Shown here piece by piece: positions 53,042-63,032 of a DNA stretch of 64,000 bases. A model generated the notes under the pieces. That model did no database searches and was not told the DNA's origin. It saw nothing but the letters and a program-made list of their open reading frames with translations. Within the stretch, counting starts at the first letter, position 1. Every line of letters begins with the position of its first letter. This stretch comes from Bradyrhizobium lablabi (lineage in GTDB: Bacteria; Pseudomonadota; Alphaproteobacteria; Rhizobiales; Xanthobacteraceae). Position numbers and translations under genes: made by a program. The stretch covers positions 7,350,501-7,414,500 of the forward strand of contig NZ_LT670844.1 of assembly GCF_900141755.1 (NCBI RefSeq), in the 5' to 3' direction.

Positions 53042-53267
53042 GGCGTGCTTTCGCGGCGAATCATGTGATGCCCGTCGCCCCAGCTGTATTTCATTGAATA
53101 TGCGGACAAAATACTAAATACGTCGTCGCTTGCGGTTGTCTGGGCCAAGACAGCGGCAAAATCGCGGCCAGCGTGGGCGGTTGAGACTTCCGCCTGATCA
53201 CTAGACCCGATATGAATGACCCGTTGTTAGTAACAAAGCCGTAAACCGCGCGTTTGGGAGGAAATCC

Positions 53268-54158
53268 ATGGCAGCCAAGACCAATTTCCGGGGTTCATTC
53301 ACCGCCTTGGTCACGCCCTTCAAGAACGGCTCGCTCGATGAAGCGGCGTTCCGCGGCCTGGTGAGCTGGCAAATCGCCGAGGGTACCAATGGCCTGGTGC
53401 CGGTCGGCACCACCGGCGAAAGCCCGACCGTGAGCCATGACGAGCACAAGCGCGTGGTCGAATGGTGCATCGAGGAGGCGAGGGGTCGCGTTCCCGTGAT
53501 CGCCGGCGCCGGTTCCAATTCGACCCGGGAAGCAATCGAGCTCGCGCAGCATGCCGAGAAGGCCGGCGCCAACGCGGTCCTGGTGGTGACGCCGTATTAC
53601 AACAAGCCGACCCAGGAAGGCATGTATCAGCACTTCAAGGCGATCAACGACGCGATCGGAATCCCGATCGTGATCTACAATATCCCGCCGCGCTCGGTGA
53701 TCGACATGAGCGTGGACACCATGGCGCGATTGTTCGAGTTAAAGAACATCGCCGGCGTCAAGGACGCGACCGCGAGCATGGTGCGGGTATCGCAGCAGCG
53801 CGCCAAAATGGGCGAGGATTTCAATCAATTGTCGGGCGAGGATGCCACCGTGCTCGGTTACATGGCCCATGGCGGTCATGGCTGCATTTCCGTCACCTCC
53901 AACGTCGCACCGCGGCTGTGCTCCGAATTTCACGTCGCCTGGCAGAAGGGCGATCTCAAAACCGCGCTCAAGCTCCATGACAAGCTGATGCCGCTGCACA
54001 CCAATCTCTTCGTCGAAAGCAATCCGGCGCCGGTGAAATACGCGCTCTCGCTGCTCGGCAAGATCGACGAGAAGCTGCGGCTGCCGATGGTGCCGGTATC
54101 CGAGCCGACCCGCGTCGCGGTGCGCAGCGCCATGGTGCATGCGGGTCTTATCAACTGA
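53268..54158 (+). CDS. dapA: 4-hydroxy-tetrahydrodipicolinate synthase
   Basis: 296 residues. Condenses pyruvate and aspartate semialdehyde in lysine and diaminopimelate synthesis. Catalytic motifs: [17 protein letters not shown] (Thr-Thr), [13 protein letters not shown] (Tyr) and [14 protein letters not shown] with the Schiff-base lysine. A GGGAGGAAA site is upstream. dapA heads the run dapA-mscL-smpB, with short gaps. Confidence 0.96.
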   Translation: MAAKTNFRGSFTALVTPFKNGSLDEAAFRGLVSWQIAEGTNGLVPVGTTGESPTVSHDEHKRVVEWCIEEARGRVPVIAGAGSNSTREAIELAQHAEKAGANAVLVVTPYYNKPTQEGMYQHFKAINDAIGIPIVIYNIPPRSVIDMSVDTMARLFELKNIAGVKDATASMVRVSQQRAKMGEDFNQLSGEDATVLGYMAHGGHGCISVTSNVAPRLCSEFHVAWQKGDLKTALKLHDKLMPLHTNLFVESNPAPVKYALSLLGKIDEKLRLPMVPVSEPTRVAVRSAMVHAGLIN

Positions 54159-54173
54159 GACTTCGTGCCAGCG

Positions 54174-54623
54174 ATGAGCAATCCGGTGAGCGAGGTCGAA
54201 CAGACGGGTTTGCGGATGCTGAAGGAATTCCGCGAATTCGCCATGAAGGGCAACGTCGTCGATCTTGCGGTCGGCGTCATTATCGGCGCGGCGTTTGGCT
54301 CAATCGTCACCTCGCTGGTCGGCGACGTCATCATGCCGATCATCGGCGCGATTACCGGCGGTCTCGATTTCTCCAACTATTTCACGCCGCTGTCGAAAGC
54401 GGTTACCGCGAGCAATTTGGTGGACGCGAAGAAGCAGGGCGCGGTCTTGGCCTGGGGCAATTTCCTGACGCTGAACTTCATCATCGTCGCCTTCGTGCTG
54501 TTCGTGGTGATCCGCTTCATGAACCAATTGAAGCGCAAGGACGAAGCCTCGCCATCGCCGGCGAAACCGAGCCGCGAGGAAGAGCTGCTCACCGAGATCC
54601 GCGACCTGCTCAAAAAGTCTTGA
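54174..54623 (+). CDS. mscL: Large-conductance mechanosensitive channel
   Basis: 149 residues from the ATG at 54174. The core [53 protein letters not shown] is the highly conserved MscL pore helix. A second transmembrane helix ([20 protein letters not shown]) and a charged C-terminal helix follow. It releases solutes on hypo-osmotic shock. An internal ATG at 54216 would give the canonical length of about 135 residues; the longer start is kept because it is the first in frame after dapA. Confidence 0.93.
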   Translation: MSNPVSEVEQTGLRMLKEFREFAMKGNVVDLAVGVIIGAAFGSIVTSLVGDVIMPIIGAITGGLDFSNYFTPLSKAVTASNLVDAKKQGAVLAWGNFLTLNFIIVAFVLFVVIRFMNQLKRKDEASPSPAKPSREEELLTEIRDLLKKS

Positions 54624-54679
54624 CGTGCATGGGCGCGGCTTAAGTGCTATCGCTGAAATTTGCCTGAGACAATTTTATC

Positions 54680-55153
54680 ATGGCCGAAAAGAACGAGCGC
54701 GCGATCAAGGTCGTCGCCGAAAATCGCAAGGCCCGGTTCAACTATGCGATCGAGGACACGATCGAGGCCGGCATTTCCCTGACCGGCACCGAGGTCAAGT
54801 CGATCCGCAACGGCAAGACCACGATCGCGGAATCCTATGCCGATTCCAAGGACGGCGAGATCTGGCTGATCAACGCCAATATCCCGGAATATCTGCAGGC
54901 CAACCGCTTCAACCACGAGCCGAAGCGGCCGCGCAAGCTGCTGTTGCACAGGAAGCAGATCAACCGCCTGATGGGCGCGGTCGACCGCGAGGGCATGACG
55001 CTGATCCCCTTAAAACTCTATTTCAACGAACGCGGCCGCGCCAAGCTCTTGCTGGCGGTCGCCAAAGGCAAGAAGCTGCACGACAAGCGCGAGAGCGAGA
55101 AGAAACGTGACTGGGGCAGGGAGAAGGGCCGCCTGCTGCGGGCGCGGGGGTAA
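54680..55153 (+). CDS. smpB: SsrA-binding protein SmpB
   Basis: 157 residues. Binds tmRNA and delivers it to stalled ribosomes. Signatures: [60 protein letters not shown] and the basic tail [20 protein letters not shown]. It functionally complements RNase R (rnr, at 11922-14267). The tmRNA gene itself is not found in the window. Confidence 0.96.
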   Translation: MAEKNERAIKVVAENRKARFNYAIEDTIEAGISLTGTEVKSIRNGKTTIAESYADSKDGEIWLINANIPEYLQANRFNHEPKRPRKLLLHRKQINRLMGAVDREGMTLIPLKLYFNERGRAKLLLAVAKGKKLHDKRESEKKRDWGREKGRLLRARG

Positions 55154-55161
55154 AGCGCCAA

Positions 55162-55265
55162 CCCCTCATCCTGAGGAGCGCGTTCTTACGCGCGTCTCGA
55201 AGGATGAGGCCACCGTTGTGGCTTCATGGTTCGAGACGGCGCAAGTGCGCCTCCTCACCATGAGG
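55162..55265. repeat. 'CCTCATCCTGAGGAGC...CACCATGAGG' intergenic repeat
   Basis: CCCCTCATCCTGAGGAGCGC at the left, GCGCCTCCTCACCATGAGG at the right, inner arms TCTCGAAGGATGAGG and GGTTCGAGACGG. One copy in the window; similar units are widespread in rhizobia (from memory). Confidence 0.72.
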
Positions 55266-55293
55266 TCGAGATTGGAAGCCGAGGAAAAAAGCC

Positions 55294-55869
55294 ATGAACC
55301 AGAAAAACCTGCTGGAAGTCGACTGGAGCAAAATCCCGGCGCCGGCCGACGACGGCGCGGCGGCGCATCTGGTCGGCATGACGATCCCACCGATCAGCCT
55401 GGTCGCCACCGACGATAGTTCCGTGACGCTGTCGGCGCTAAAGGGCCGCATCGTGGTGTTCGCCTATCCGCGGACCGGCGAGCCCGGCAAGATCGCGCTG
55501 GTCGACGACTGGGACATGATTCCCGGCGCCCGCGGCTGCACCCCGCAAACCTGTGCCTTCCGCGACCTGTTCGCCGAGCTGAAAGCCGCCGGCGCCGCCC
55601 ACGTGTTCGGCCTCTCGACCCAGGAAAACGCCTACCAGACCGAGATGGCCTCGCGGCTGCATCTGCCGTTCCCGGTGCTGTCGGACGAAAAACTGCAACT
55701 GACGCGCGCGCTCGACCTGCCGACCATGGAAGTGGCGGGGCTCACCCTGATCAAGCGAATGGCGCTGATCATTGATGATGCGCGCATTACCCACGTGTTC
55801 TATCCGGTGTTCCCGCCCGACCGAAACGCCGGCGACGTGCTGGTCTGGTTGAAGGAAAATCCGGGTTAG
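55294..55869 (+). CDS. Peroxiredoxin (AhpC/TSA, Bcp-like with insertion)
   Basis: 191 residues. A thioredoxin-fold peroxidase with the reactive cysteines GCTPQTCAFRDLF (peroxidatic Cys and a resolving Cys five residues on, as in Bcp/PrxQ). Between the conserved YPRTG and the GC motif lies an insertion (GEPGKIALVDDWDMIPGAR) absent from E. coli Bcp. Soluble. Reduces peroxides with thioredoxin. Family members with this insertion are known in alphaproteobacteria as I recall. Confidence 0.86.
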   Translation: MNQKNLLEVDWSKIPAPADDGAAAHLVGMTIPPISLVATDDSSVTLSALKGRIVVFAYPRTGEPGKIALVDDWDMIPGARGCTPQTCAFRDLFAELKAAGAAHVFGLSTQENAYQTEMASRLHLPFPVLSDEKLQLTRALDLPTMEVAGLTLIKRMALIIDDARITHVFYPVFPPDRNAGDVLVWLKENPG

Positions 55870-55885
55870 TTGCGCGTTCTTTCAC

Positions 55886-56002
55886 CGTCATGGCCGGGCA
55901 AAAGCGCGAAGCGCGTCTTCGCGCTAGATGTCCCGGCCATCCACGTCTTTGGTGCTGCGACGAAGAAAGACGTGGATGCCCGGGACAAGCCCGGGCATGA
56001 CG
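55886..56002. repeat. 'CATGGCCGGG...CCACGTCTT' palindromic repeat, copy 5, with inner insertion
   Basis: Left arm CGTCATGGCCGGG plus the insertion CAAAAGCGCGAAGCGCGTCT shared with 29043-29196, right arm GCCCGGGCATGACG. Inner arms CCACGTCTT and AAGACGTGG. Confidence 0.8.
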
Positions 56003-56011
56003 AAGTTGATG

Positions 56012-56707
56012 TCACCCCAAATCCGCTCTGACCCTTGCAAACACGCTTTGAAACATCGCCGGGGTCAGCACCCGCGTGTTGGTGTTGTAGCGCGAGCAAT
56101 GATAGCTGTCGTAAAGCTTTACCGCTCCGGCCTGGTGGATGGCGCCGTGGGTGAACGGTGCGGCTGTGCTGCGAAGGCTGAGCACCTTCAGCATCGAGTC
56201 ATGCGCGACGCGGCCGAGCGCCACGATCGCCCGCAGTTTTGGCATGCTGGCGATCGTCGCCGACAAAAACGGCCGGCAGGCATTGATCTCAACCGGTAGC
56301 GGCTTGTTCTGCGGCGGCACGCAGCGCACCGCGTTGCTGATCCGGCAATCGACCAGTCTCAAGCCATCGTCGGGCCGGGCCTGATAGACACCTTCGGCAA
56401 AACCGTAGTCGATCAGCGTCGCATAGAGCAGGTCGCCTGCGAAATCGCCGGTAAACGGCCGGCCGGTGCGGTTGGCGCCCTGCAGACCCGGCGCGAGGCC
56501 CACGATCAATAACCGGGCGTCGGGATCGCCAAACGAAGGCACCGGCGAATTGAACCAGTTCGGTTCTTTCGCCCGCGACACCTCGCGAAAACCTGAAAGC
56601 CTTGGACAGAGCGGGCAATTACGATCGGGTTCAGCGCGGAGCGGGGCGGCGCCAGGGGGCGGCCCGCCGCCCGCTGCGTGCTTCCTAGTCGTCGAAATCG
56701 TCGTCAT
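56012..56707 (-). CDS. Uracil-DNA glycosylase, type 5 (UDGb)-like
   Basis: 231 residues from the ATG at 56705-56707. Iron-sulfur cluster cysteines: NCPLCPRL, NAVRCVPPQ and NACRPF. Active-site loop LLIVGLAPGLQGANRTGRPF, TGDFAGDLLY resembles the UDGb (family 5) pattern GLAPxxxGxNRTGRxFTGD rather than family 4 GEAPG. The C-terminal HCSRYNTNTRVLT is also UDGb-like. Removes uracil, hypoxanthine or other deaminated bases. The start overlaps the NYN gene by 23 bases. Confidence 0.88.
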   Translation of the reverse strand: MTTISTTRKHAAGGGPPPGAAPLRAEPDRNCPLCPRLSGFREVSRAKEPNWFNSPVPSFGDPDARLLIVGLAPGLQGANRTGRPFTGDFAGDLLYATLIDYGFAEGVYQARPDDGLRLVDCRISNAVRCVPPQNKPLPVEINACRPFLSATIASMPKLRAIVALGRVAHDSMLKVLSLRSTAAPFTHGAIHQAGAVKLYDSYHCSRYNTNTRVLTPAMFQSVFARVRADLG

Positions 56708-57314
56708 CGCCCCTCGGCGCCATGGTGGTCGCGCGCTGCAGGAATTGCGGCGCGTGATGCCGCGGCTCGCGCGGGGCCGGGCGCTCGGAGGGATCGCGGC
56801 CGAGCTTGGATTGCAGTTCCACCAGATCCGTGAAGACGTCGGCCTGGCGCCGCAATTCATCGGCAATCATCGGCGGCTGGCTCGAAATCGTCGAGACCAC
56901 GGTAACGCGGACGCCGCGGCGCTGCACCGCTTCGACCAGCGAGCGGAAATCGCCGTCGCCGGAGAACAGCACGATCTGGTCGACATGCTCGGCCAGTTCC
57001 ATCGCATCGACCGCGAGCTCGATGTCCATGTTGCCCTTCACCTTGCGGCGGCCGGAGGCGTCGATGAACTCCTTGGTGGCCTTGGTGACGACGGTGTAGC
57101 CGTTGTAATCGAGCCAGTCGATCAAAGGGCGAATCGACGAATATTCCTGATCCTCGATGATCGCGGTGTAATAGAACGCCCGCAACAGGGTACCGCGGCT
57201 CTGGAATTCCTTGAGGAGGCGCTTGTAGTCGATGTCGAAACCGAGCGTCTTGGCGGTTGCGTAAAGGTTGGCGCCATCGATGAAGAGCGCGATTTTGTTG
57301 GAGGAAGCGGACAT
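56685..57314 (-). CDS. NYN-domain nuclease-like protein (LabA/DUF88)
   Basis: 209 residues. PIN-like NYN fold with acidic active-site residues: ALFIDGANLYATAK, then KGNMDIELAVDAMELA and VLFSGDGDFRSLVEAVQRRG. The N-terminal half (IRPLIDWLDYNGYTVVTKAT) also fits LabA. Bacterial NYN proteins are candidate RNases. The C-terminal tail is basic then acidic (APRGDDDDFDD). Overlaps the UDG gene by 23 bases and is divergent from rpoZ. Confidence 0.88.
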   Translation of the reverse strand: MSASSNKIALFIDGANLYATAKTLGFDIDYKRLLKEFQSRGTLLRAFYYTAIIEDQEYSSIRPLIDWLDYNGYTVVTKATKEFIDASGRRKVKGNMDIELAVDAMELAEHVDQIVLFSGDGDFRSLVEAVQRRGVRVTVVSTISSQPPMIADELRRQADVFTDLVELQSKLGRDPSERPAPREPRHHAPQFLQRATTMAPRGDDDDFDD

Positions 57315-57659
57315 TCAGTTTCTCGCGAGTTGTTGTTGCTAAACGTTTTTGGCGCGCCGGCAACGGCCGCGCATTTCAAACAAACATATTGCCCAGCCCG
57401 GCGGATCGGTCTGGTCAGACGCCACCGCATATAAGAAGAGGTAAGGGCAATTGTCGTATACTTTACACGACGTAATAAAGCCTTTTCTTGTCCGAACCGC
57501 GGTTTGAGTGGTCCGGACCGGCTCGTGGGCTCCAATATGGGGGTAGCAGAGGGATTTGGGCAGGCCAAATCACAAAATAGTCTTGCGAAAAGCCCTCCAG
57601 GCCTATAACTAGCGCGCATAATCATCATATCCGGTCCCATTTAACGAAAGCGACAGCTG
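57315..57659. other. 345-base region between NYN and rpoZ
   Basis: No gene. It contains the likely rpoZ promoter at 57583-57609 and on the left side the promoter of the NYN-UDG pair. The rest shows no clear repeat. Confidence 0.5.
57583..57609 (+). promoter_or_regulatory. Possible sigma-70-type promoter of rpoZ
   Basis: TTGCGA and TATAAC hexamers with a 15-base spacer, 51 bases before the rpoZ start codon. Spacing is short of the ideal 17, so tentative. Confidence 0.35.
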
Positions 57660-58052
57660 ATGGCGCGCGTCACCGTGGAAGATTGCATTGACAAGGTAGA
57701 CAACCGGTTCGACCTCGTCCTGTTGGCGGCGCACCGCGCCCGCATGATATCGTCGGGCTCACAACTCACGGTTGATCGGGATAATGACAAAAACCCGGTC
57801 GTTTCGCTACGGGAAATCGCCGACTCGACGATTTCGCCGGAGGATTTGCGCGAGGAATTGGTGCATTCGCTGCAGAAATTCGTCGAAGTGGACGAGCCGG
57901 AACCCGATACGGTGCCCTTGATCGGATCGGCCGGCGCCAGCGTCGATGCCGACGATACCGAGGTCGCGGTTGAGCGCATGACCGAGGAGGAGCTCCTGAA
58001 GGGCCTCGAGGGCCTGGCGCCTCCGGAGGAGCAGCCCGAAGAGGACGAGTAG
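57660..58052 (+). CDS. rpoZ: RNA polymerase omega subunit
   Basis: 130 residues. The omega core [55 protein letters not shown] is unmistakable; the acidic C-terminal extension ([14 protein letters not shown]) is typical of alphaproteobacteria. Omega aids assembly of the beta' subunit and carries a ppGpp site in E. coli. The neighbouring rsh gene makes and destroys ppGpp, a conserved pairing. A strong terminator follows. Confidence 0.97.
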   Translation: MARVTVEDCIDKVDNRFDLVLLAAHRARMISSGSQLTVDRDNDKNPVVSLREIADSTISPEDLREELVHSLQKFVEVDEPEPDTVPLIGSAGASVDADDTEVAVERMTEEELLKGLEGLAPPEEQPEEDE

Positions 58053-58361
58053 ACCGTCCAGGTCGCCCGCCCCAAGGCGTCGCAATCCCGCCCAATTTAG
58101 AAAAGGCCCGGACTTTTGTCCGGGCCTTTGCTTTTATTGACCTTTTCATGGTTACCTTGGGTCCTCATGGGCGCGGACCAATTCCAGCAAGGCTAGCTCC
58201 GATTTGATCGGAGGATCGCCGGTTTGGCGTTAGACTGCGTCCCGATCTCCGAAATCGAGCGTTTCCGCAAGCCGCCAATGGCTGCTGCTTCGCTCAAAAA
58301 CGCACTTGAGTAATATGTCGGCGGGCCGCATCTCGGCCCGCTCGTGAAGGCGGTAATTGCG
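58053..58361. other. Region between rpoZ and rsh
   Basis: Starts with the rpoZ terminator at 58102-58136. Near rsh it holds two dyads: CTCCGA / TCGGAG (about 58197-58213) and GCGGGCC / GGCCCGC (58321-58341), the latter ending two bases before the GTG at 58344. It may fold in the rsh leader. Confidence 0.4.
58102..58136 (+). terminator. Strong intrinsic terminator after rpoZ
   Basis: A 12-base perfect stem AAAGGCCCGGAC / GTCCGGGCCTTT with a TTTT loop, followed by GCTTTTATT. It ends the rpoZ transcript before rsh. Confidence 0.94.
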
Positions 58362-60656
58362 ATGGCGTATTGGCGCCGCAGCCGGGAGCAGATGCAGGCC
58401 GCGACCGAATCGGTCGCCGTGGCGCCTTCCGCGCCTGTGGCGGCGAAGACGCCCAAATCGCCGCGCTCGCGCATGATGCGGCAATACGATCTGGTCGAAC
58501 GCGTCAGGTCCTATAATCCGGATACCAACGAGGATCTGCTGAACCGCGCTTACGTCTACGCCATGAAGGCGCATGGCGCGCAGACCCGCGCCTCCGGCGA
58601 TCCCTATTTCTCGCACCCGCTCGAAGTCGCGGCGATCCTAACCGACCTCAAGCTCGACGACGCCACCATCGTAGCTGCGCTATTGCACGATACCATCGAG
58701 GATACCGAGGCGACCCGCGGCGAAATCGACCAGGTTTTTGGCCATGAAATCGGGGCACTGGTCGAAGGCCTCACCAAATTGAAGCGCCTGGAGCTGGTCT
58801 CGCGCGAGGCAAAGCAGGCCGAGAACCTGCGCAAATTGCTGCTCGCGATCGCCGACGACGTCCGCGTGCTGCTGATCAAGCTCGCCGACCGCCTGCACAA
58901 CATGCGCACGCTGGAATTCGTGCCGCCGGCGTCGCGCAAGCGCATCGCCGAGGAGACGCTCGACATCTATGCGCCGCTGGCGGGGCGCATGGGCATGCAG
59001 GAAATGCGGGAGGAACTCGAAGACCTTTCGTTCCGCACGCTCGATCCGGAAGCCTATGCGGTGGTGAAGCAGCGGCTCGATGCGCTCGCCGAACGCAACC
59101 GCAATTTGATCGGCGAGATCGAGACCCAGCTCTCCAAGAATCTCCAGAACAACGGGCTGACCGCGCATGTCTACGGCCGGCGTAAGCAGCCGTTTTCGAT
59201 CTGGACCAAGATGGAGCGCAAATCGGTCGGCTTCGAGCAATTGTCCGACATCTTCGGTTTCCGCGTCGTGCTCAACGACGTCGAAGCCTGCTACCGCGCG
59301 CTCGGCGTCGTCCACACCACCTGGCCCGTGGTGCCCGGCCGCTTCAAGGATTATATCTCGACGCCGAAGCAGAACGATTACCGGTCCATCCACACCACCG
59401 TGATCGGTCCCGGCAAGCAGCGCGTCGAGTTGCAGATCCGCACCAAGGAGATGGACCAGATCGCCGAATTCGGCATCGCCGCGCATGCCTTCTACAAGGA
59501 CGGCGTGGGCTCGCCGACCGAACTTTTAAAGCGCGAATCCAACGCCTTTGCCTGGCTGCGCCACACCATCGCGGTATTGTCCGACGGCGCCAATCCGGAA
59601 GAGTTTCTGGAGCATACCAAGCTCGAGCTGTTCCACGACCAGGTGTTCTGTTTCACCCCGAAGGGCAAACTGATCGCACTGCCGCGTCAGGCCAATGTGA
59701 TCGACTTCGCCTATGCCGTGCATACCGACGTCGGCAACAGCGCGGTCGGCTGCAAGATCAACGGCAAGTTCGCGCCATTGTCCTCCGAACTGCAGAACGG
59801 CGACGAAGTCGAGGTCTTGACCTCTGAGGCGCAGTCGGCGCCGCCATCGGCCTGGGAATCGCTCGCCGTCACCGGCAAGGCGCGGGCCGCGATCCGGCGC
59901 GCGACCCGCACCGCGGTGCGCGACCAATATGCCGGGCTCGGCCGCCGCATCGTCGAGCGTTTGTTCGCCCGGGCAAAAATCGAATATGCCGACGACAAGC
60001 TGAAAGGCGCGCTGCCGCGGCTCGCGCGGGCCTCGATCGATGACGTCATGGCGTCCGTCGGGCGCGGCGAGATGAAGGCTTCCGACGTGGCGCGTGCGAT
60101 GTATCCGGACTACAAGGAAGAGCGGGTCAAGCAATATGGCGCCAAGAAGAGTCTTGCCGACAAACTGAAGCTGAAATCGCCGCCCGATCCCGTGCGCAGC
60201 CCGTCGGCGATCCCGATCCGCGGCATAAATTCCGATCTGCCGGTCAAATTCGCGCCGAACGGCGGCGCGGTGCCGGGCGATCGCATTGTCGGGATCGTGA
60301 CGCCGGGCAAGGGCATCACCATCTACCCGATCCAGTCGCCGGCGCTGAAGGATTTCGAGGAGGAGCCGGAGCGCTGGCTCGACGTGCGCTGGGACGTCGA
60401 CGAGAGCACCCCGCAGCGCTTTCCGGCGCGGATCATGGTCGACAATGTCAACGAGCCCGGCAGCCTCGCCCAGGTCGCAACCGTGATCGCCGAGCACGAC
60501 GGCAATATCGACAATATCAGCATGTCCCGCCGCTCACCCGATTTTACCGAGCTCACCATCGATCTTGAGGTCTATGACCTGAAGCATCTCAGCGCTATTA
60601 TCGCCCAGTTGCGCGCCAAGGCCGTCGTCGCACGGGTCGAGCGCGTCAATGGGTAG
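58362..60656 (+). CDS. rsh: Bifunctional (p)ppGpp synthetase/hydrolase (Rsh, RelA/SpoT)
   Basis: 764 residues from the ATG at 58362 (a GTG at 58344 is an alternative; AAGG lies upstream of the ATG). The HD hydrolase has [20 protein letters not shown] and the synthetase has [32 protein letters not shown], and [21 protein letters not shown] and ACT regulatory domains follow, ending [11 protein letters not shown]. It controls the stringent response. In this group the single Rsh does both making and hydrolysis. It is followed by a repeat and pdxJ. Confidence 0.96.
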   Translation: MAYWRRSREQMQAATESVAVAPSAPVAAKTPKSPRSRMMRQYDLVERVRSYNPDTNEDLLNRAYVYAMKAHGAQTRASGDPYFSHPLEVAAILTDLKLDDATIVAALLHDTIEDTEATRGEIDQVFGHEIGALVEGLTKLKRLELVSREAKQAENLRKLLLAIADDVRVLLIKLADRLHNMRTLEFVPPASRKRIAEETLDIYAPLAGRMGMQEMREELEDLSFRTLDPEAYAVVKQRLDALAERNRNLIGEIETQLSKNLQNNGLTAHVYGRRKQPFSIWTKMERKSVGFEQLSDIFGFRVVLNDVEACYRALGVVHTTWPVVPGRFKDYISTPKQNDYRSIHTTVIGPGKQRVELQIRTKEMDQIAEFGIAAHAFYKDGVGSPTELLKRESNAFAWLRHTIAVLSDGANPEEFLEHTKLELFHDQVFCFTPKGKLIALPRQANVIDFAYAVHTDVGNSAVGCKINGKFAPLSSELQNGDEVEVLTSEAQSAPPSAWESLAVTGKARAAIRRATRTAVRDQYAGLGRRIVERLFARAKIEYADDKLKGALPRLARASIDDVMASVGRGEMKASDVARAMYPDYKEERVKQYGAKKSLADKLKLKSPPDPVRSPSAIPIRGINSDLPVKFAPNGGAVPGDRIVGIVTPGKGITIYPIQSPALKDFEEEPERWLDVRWDVDESTPQRFPARIMVDNVNEPGSLAQVATVIAEHDGNIDNISMSRRSPDFTELTIDLEVYDLKHLSAIIAQLRAKAVVARVERVNG

Positions 60657-60662
60657 TAAGCT

Positions 60663-60736
60663 CGTCATTGCCGGGCTTGACCCGGCAATCCATCTTGACG
60701 AAGAGGATGGATGCGCGGGTCAAGCCCGCGCATGAC
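60663..60736. repeat. 'CGTCATTGCCGGGCTTGACCCGGCAATCC' palindromic repeat
   Basis: Nested palindromes: TTGCCGGGCTTGACCCGGCA at the left and GCGCGGGTCAAGCCCGCGCA at the right, with ATCCATC / GATGGAT inner arms. It lies between rsh and pdxJ. Related in design to the CATGGCCGGG family but different in sequence. Confidence 0.75.
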
Positions 60737-60781
60737 ATTCAGTTATCCGATAGCGTTCTGAATTCGTCAGCGAGTCTAATA

Positions 60782-61564
60782 ATGACAAAAGCTCCTCCGC
60801 TGCGCCTCGGCGTCAATGTCGATCATGTCGCGACCCTTCGTAACGCCAGGGGCGGCGCGCGGCCGGATCCCGTGCGCGCGGCGCTGACCGCGATCGAGGC
60901 CGGCGCCGACGGCATCACCGCGCATTTGCGCGAGGACCGCCGCCACATCCGCGACGCCGACATGGCGCGGCTGAAGGCGGAGATTTCAAAACCGCTGAAT
61001 TTCGAGATGGCGGCCAACGACGATATGCTCCGGATCGCGCTGGTGACAAAACCGCATGCGGTGTGCCTGGTGCCCGAGCGCCGCGAAGAACTCACCACCG
61101 AAGGCGGCCTCGACGTCGTCGGCCAGCACAATGTGCTAAAGCCGTTCATCGCCAAACTGAGCGATGCCGGCGTGCGGGTGTCGTTGTTCATCGCCGCCGA
61201 CCCGCGGCAGATCGAAATGGCGGCAAGCCTGCGGGCGCCCGTCATCGAAATTCACACCGGCGCCTGGTGCGACGCCGTGGTCGACGGCCACACCGCAAAG
61301 GCGGACGCCGAATGGCAGCGCATCGTCGCGGGCGCGCGGCTGGCGCGCTCGGCCGGGCTCGAAGTTCATGCCGGCCATGGGCTGGATTACGCGACCTCCG
61401 AGAAGATCGCAGGGCTTCCCGAGATCGCCGAACTGAATATCGGCTATTTCATGATCGGGGAGGCGTTGTTCGTCGGCCTCGCCGGGACCGTGCGGGCGAT
61501 GCGGGCGGCGATGGATCGCGGCCGCGAGCGTCTTGCGAGCCAGCCGGATGCGGGCAACGCATGA
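60782..61564 (+). CDS. pdxJ: Pyridoxine 5'-phosphate synthase
   Basis: 260 residues from the ATG at 60782. Last step of the DXP-dependent vitamin B6 pathway. Signatures: [78 protein letters not shown] and EIHTGAWCD ... VHAGHGLDY ... [14 protein letters not shown]. The stop overlaps the acpS ATG (ATGA). Confidence 0.96.
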   Translation: MTKAPPLRLGVNVDHVATLRNARGGARPDPVRAALTAIEAGADGITAHLREDRRHIRDADMARLKAEISKPLNFEMAANDDMLRIALVTKPHAVCLVPERREELTTEGGLDVVGQHNVLKPFIAKLSDAGVRVSLFIAADPRQIEMAASLRAPVIEIHTGAWCDAVVDGHTAKADAEWQRIVAGARLARSAGLEVHAGHGLDYATSEKIAGLPEIAELNIGYFMIGEALFVGLAGTVRAMRAAMDRGRERLASQPDAGNA

Positions 61565-61980
61565 TCATCGGCGTCGGCTCCGACCTGATCGACATCCGCC
61601 GCGTCGCCAAGGTGATCGAGCGGCACGGTGACCGCTTCCTCGACCGCATTTTTACCGATGCCGAACGCGCCAAGGCTGAGCGCCGTGCCAAAAATGAAAA
61701 AATGGTGGTGGCGACCTATGCCAAACGGTTTGCCGCCAAGGAGGCCTGTTCCAAGGCGCTCGGCACCGGTATCCGGCGCGGCGTCTGGTGGCGTGACATG
61801 GGGGTGGTGAACCTGCCGGGCGGCCGCCCGACCATGCAATTGACCGGCGGCGCACTGGCCCGGCTCGAGGCGCTGACGCCGGAGGGTTTTACGGCGCGGA
61901 TCGATCTTTCCATCACCGATGACTGGCCCTTGGCGCAGGCCTTCGTCATAATTTCGGCCGTCGCTGCGGGCAAACCCTAG
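61561..61980 (+). CDS. acpS: Holo-[acyl-carrier-protein] synthase
   Basis: 139 residues ([60 protein letters not shown]). The metal-binding GSDLIDI and the FAAKEA catalytic segment are intact. It transfers the phosphopantetheine arm from CoA to ACP. Start overlaps the pdxJ stop. Gene order pdxJ-acpS-lepB-rnc-era is conserved in alphaproteobacteria. Confidence 0.96.
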   Translation: MIIGVGSDLIDIRRVAKVIERHGDRFLDRIFTDAERAKAERRAKNEKMVVATYAKRFAAKEACSKALGTGIRRGVWWRDMGVVNLPGGRPTMQLTGGALARLEALTPEGFTARIDLSITDDWPLAQAFVIISAVAAGKP

Positions 61981-62273
61981 GCCTCTCGCGGCGCCCCGTC
62001 AGCGGGCGGTCGCAAAACTAAAAATCCTTGATTTGTCAAAGGATTAGACAGTTTTGATGCGGCCGTTGATTGCGCGGCTGCGAACAACCGTCTAAAACGC
62101 CGCAGGGATCGAGCCAGGGCGAATTCGGGTTTGCGCCGGAATTCGTTCCAACTATCAGAATCAGGACCATGTTCTTGACGCGGAAAGCGAACAGCTCGTC
62201 GCGTGAGGAAAATGTTCTGCCACCGCGCGGGGATTCGCGCCGGGAATTGGGAAAGCCGGGAACTGGGAAAGCA

Positions 62274-63032
62274 ATGAGCGTGACATCCGGAACAAAAACT
62301 GAGAGCGGCTTCGGCGAGACCATCCGTGTCGTCATCCACGCTCTATTGATCGCGCTGGTGATACGCACCTTCCTGTTCCAGCCCTTCAACATCCCCTCGG
62401 GTTCGATGAAGGCGACGCTCCTGGTCGGCGATTATCTGTTCGTCTCGAAATTTTCCTACGGCTACAGCCATTATTCGATACCGCTGTCGCTGCCGCTGTT
62501 TTCGGGCCGCATTTTCGGCTCGGAGCCCGCGCGCGGCGATATCGTCGTGTTCCGCCTGCCGAAGGATGATTCCACCGACTACATCAAGCGCGTGATCGGA
62601 TTGCCCGGCGACCGCATCCAGATGAAGGAAGGGCTGCTCTACATCAACGACGTGCCCGTAAAACGCGAGCGGCTGAGCGATTTCATCGGCGAAGACCCCT
62701 GCGGGTCGGACGCGACCGCGCGGGTAAAGCGCTGGAAGGAAACGCTGCCGAACGGTGTTTCCTACGAATCGCTCGATTGCGTCGATAACGGTTTCTACGA
62801 CAACACCAATGTCTACACGGTGCCGCCCGGCCACTTCTTCATGATGGGCGACAACCGCGACAACTCGACCGACAGCCGGGTGCTGTCGGCGGTGGGTTAC
62901 GTGCCGTTCGAGAATATCGTCGGCCGGGCCCAGATGATCTTCTTCTCCATTGCCGAAGGCGAGCACGCCTGGATGTTCTGGCGCTGGCCCACCGCGGTGC
63001 GCTGGAATCGTCTATTTACAATCGTGCGATGA
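62274..63032 (+). CDS. lepB: Signal peptidase I
   Basis: 252 residues from the ATG at 62274. One N-terminal transmembrane segment (IRVVIHALLIALVIRTFLFQ) and the catalytic serine in FNIPSGSMKATLLVGDYLFV, the general-base lysine in DYIKRVIGLPGDRI, and MMGDNRDNSTDSRV. An ATG at 62169 would give a 35-residue N-terminal extension and is not excluded. It removes signal peptides, for example from the exported proteins elsewhere in the window. The stop overlaps the rnc ATG by 4 bases. Confidence 0.94.
   Translation: MSVTSGTKTESGFGETIRVVIHALLIALVIRTFLFQPFNIPSGSMKATLLVGDYLFVSKFSYGYSHYSIPLSLPLFSGRIFGSEPARGDIVVFRLPKDDSTDYIKRVIGLPGDRIQMKEGLLYINDVPVKRERLSDFIGEDPCGSDATARVKRWKETLPNGVSYESLDCVDNGFYDNTNVYTVPPGHFFMMGDNRDNSTDSRVLSAVGYVPFENIVGRAQMIFFSIAEGEHAWMFWRWPTAVRWNRLFTIVR

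Noticed and set aside
54624..55300. tmRNA (ssrA) gene beside smpB
   Set aside because: The downstream DNA is a dispersed palindromic repeat and a peroxiredoxin gene; no alanine-type acceptor or tag-coding frame is visible.
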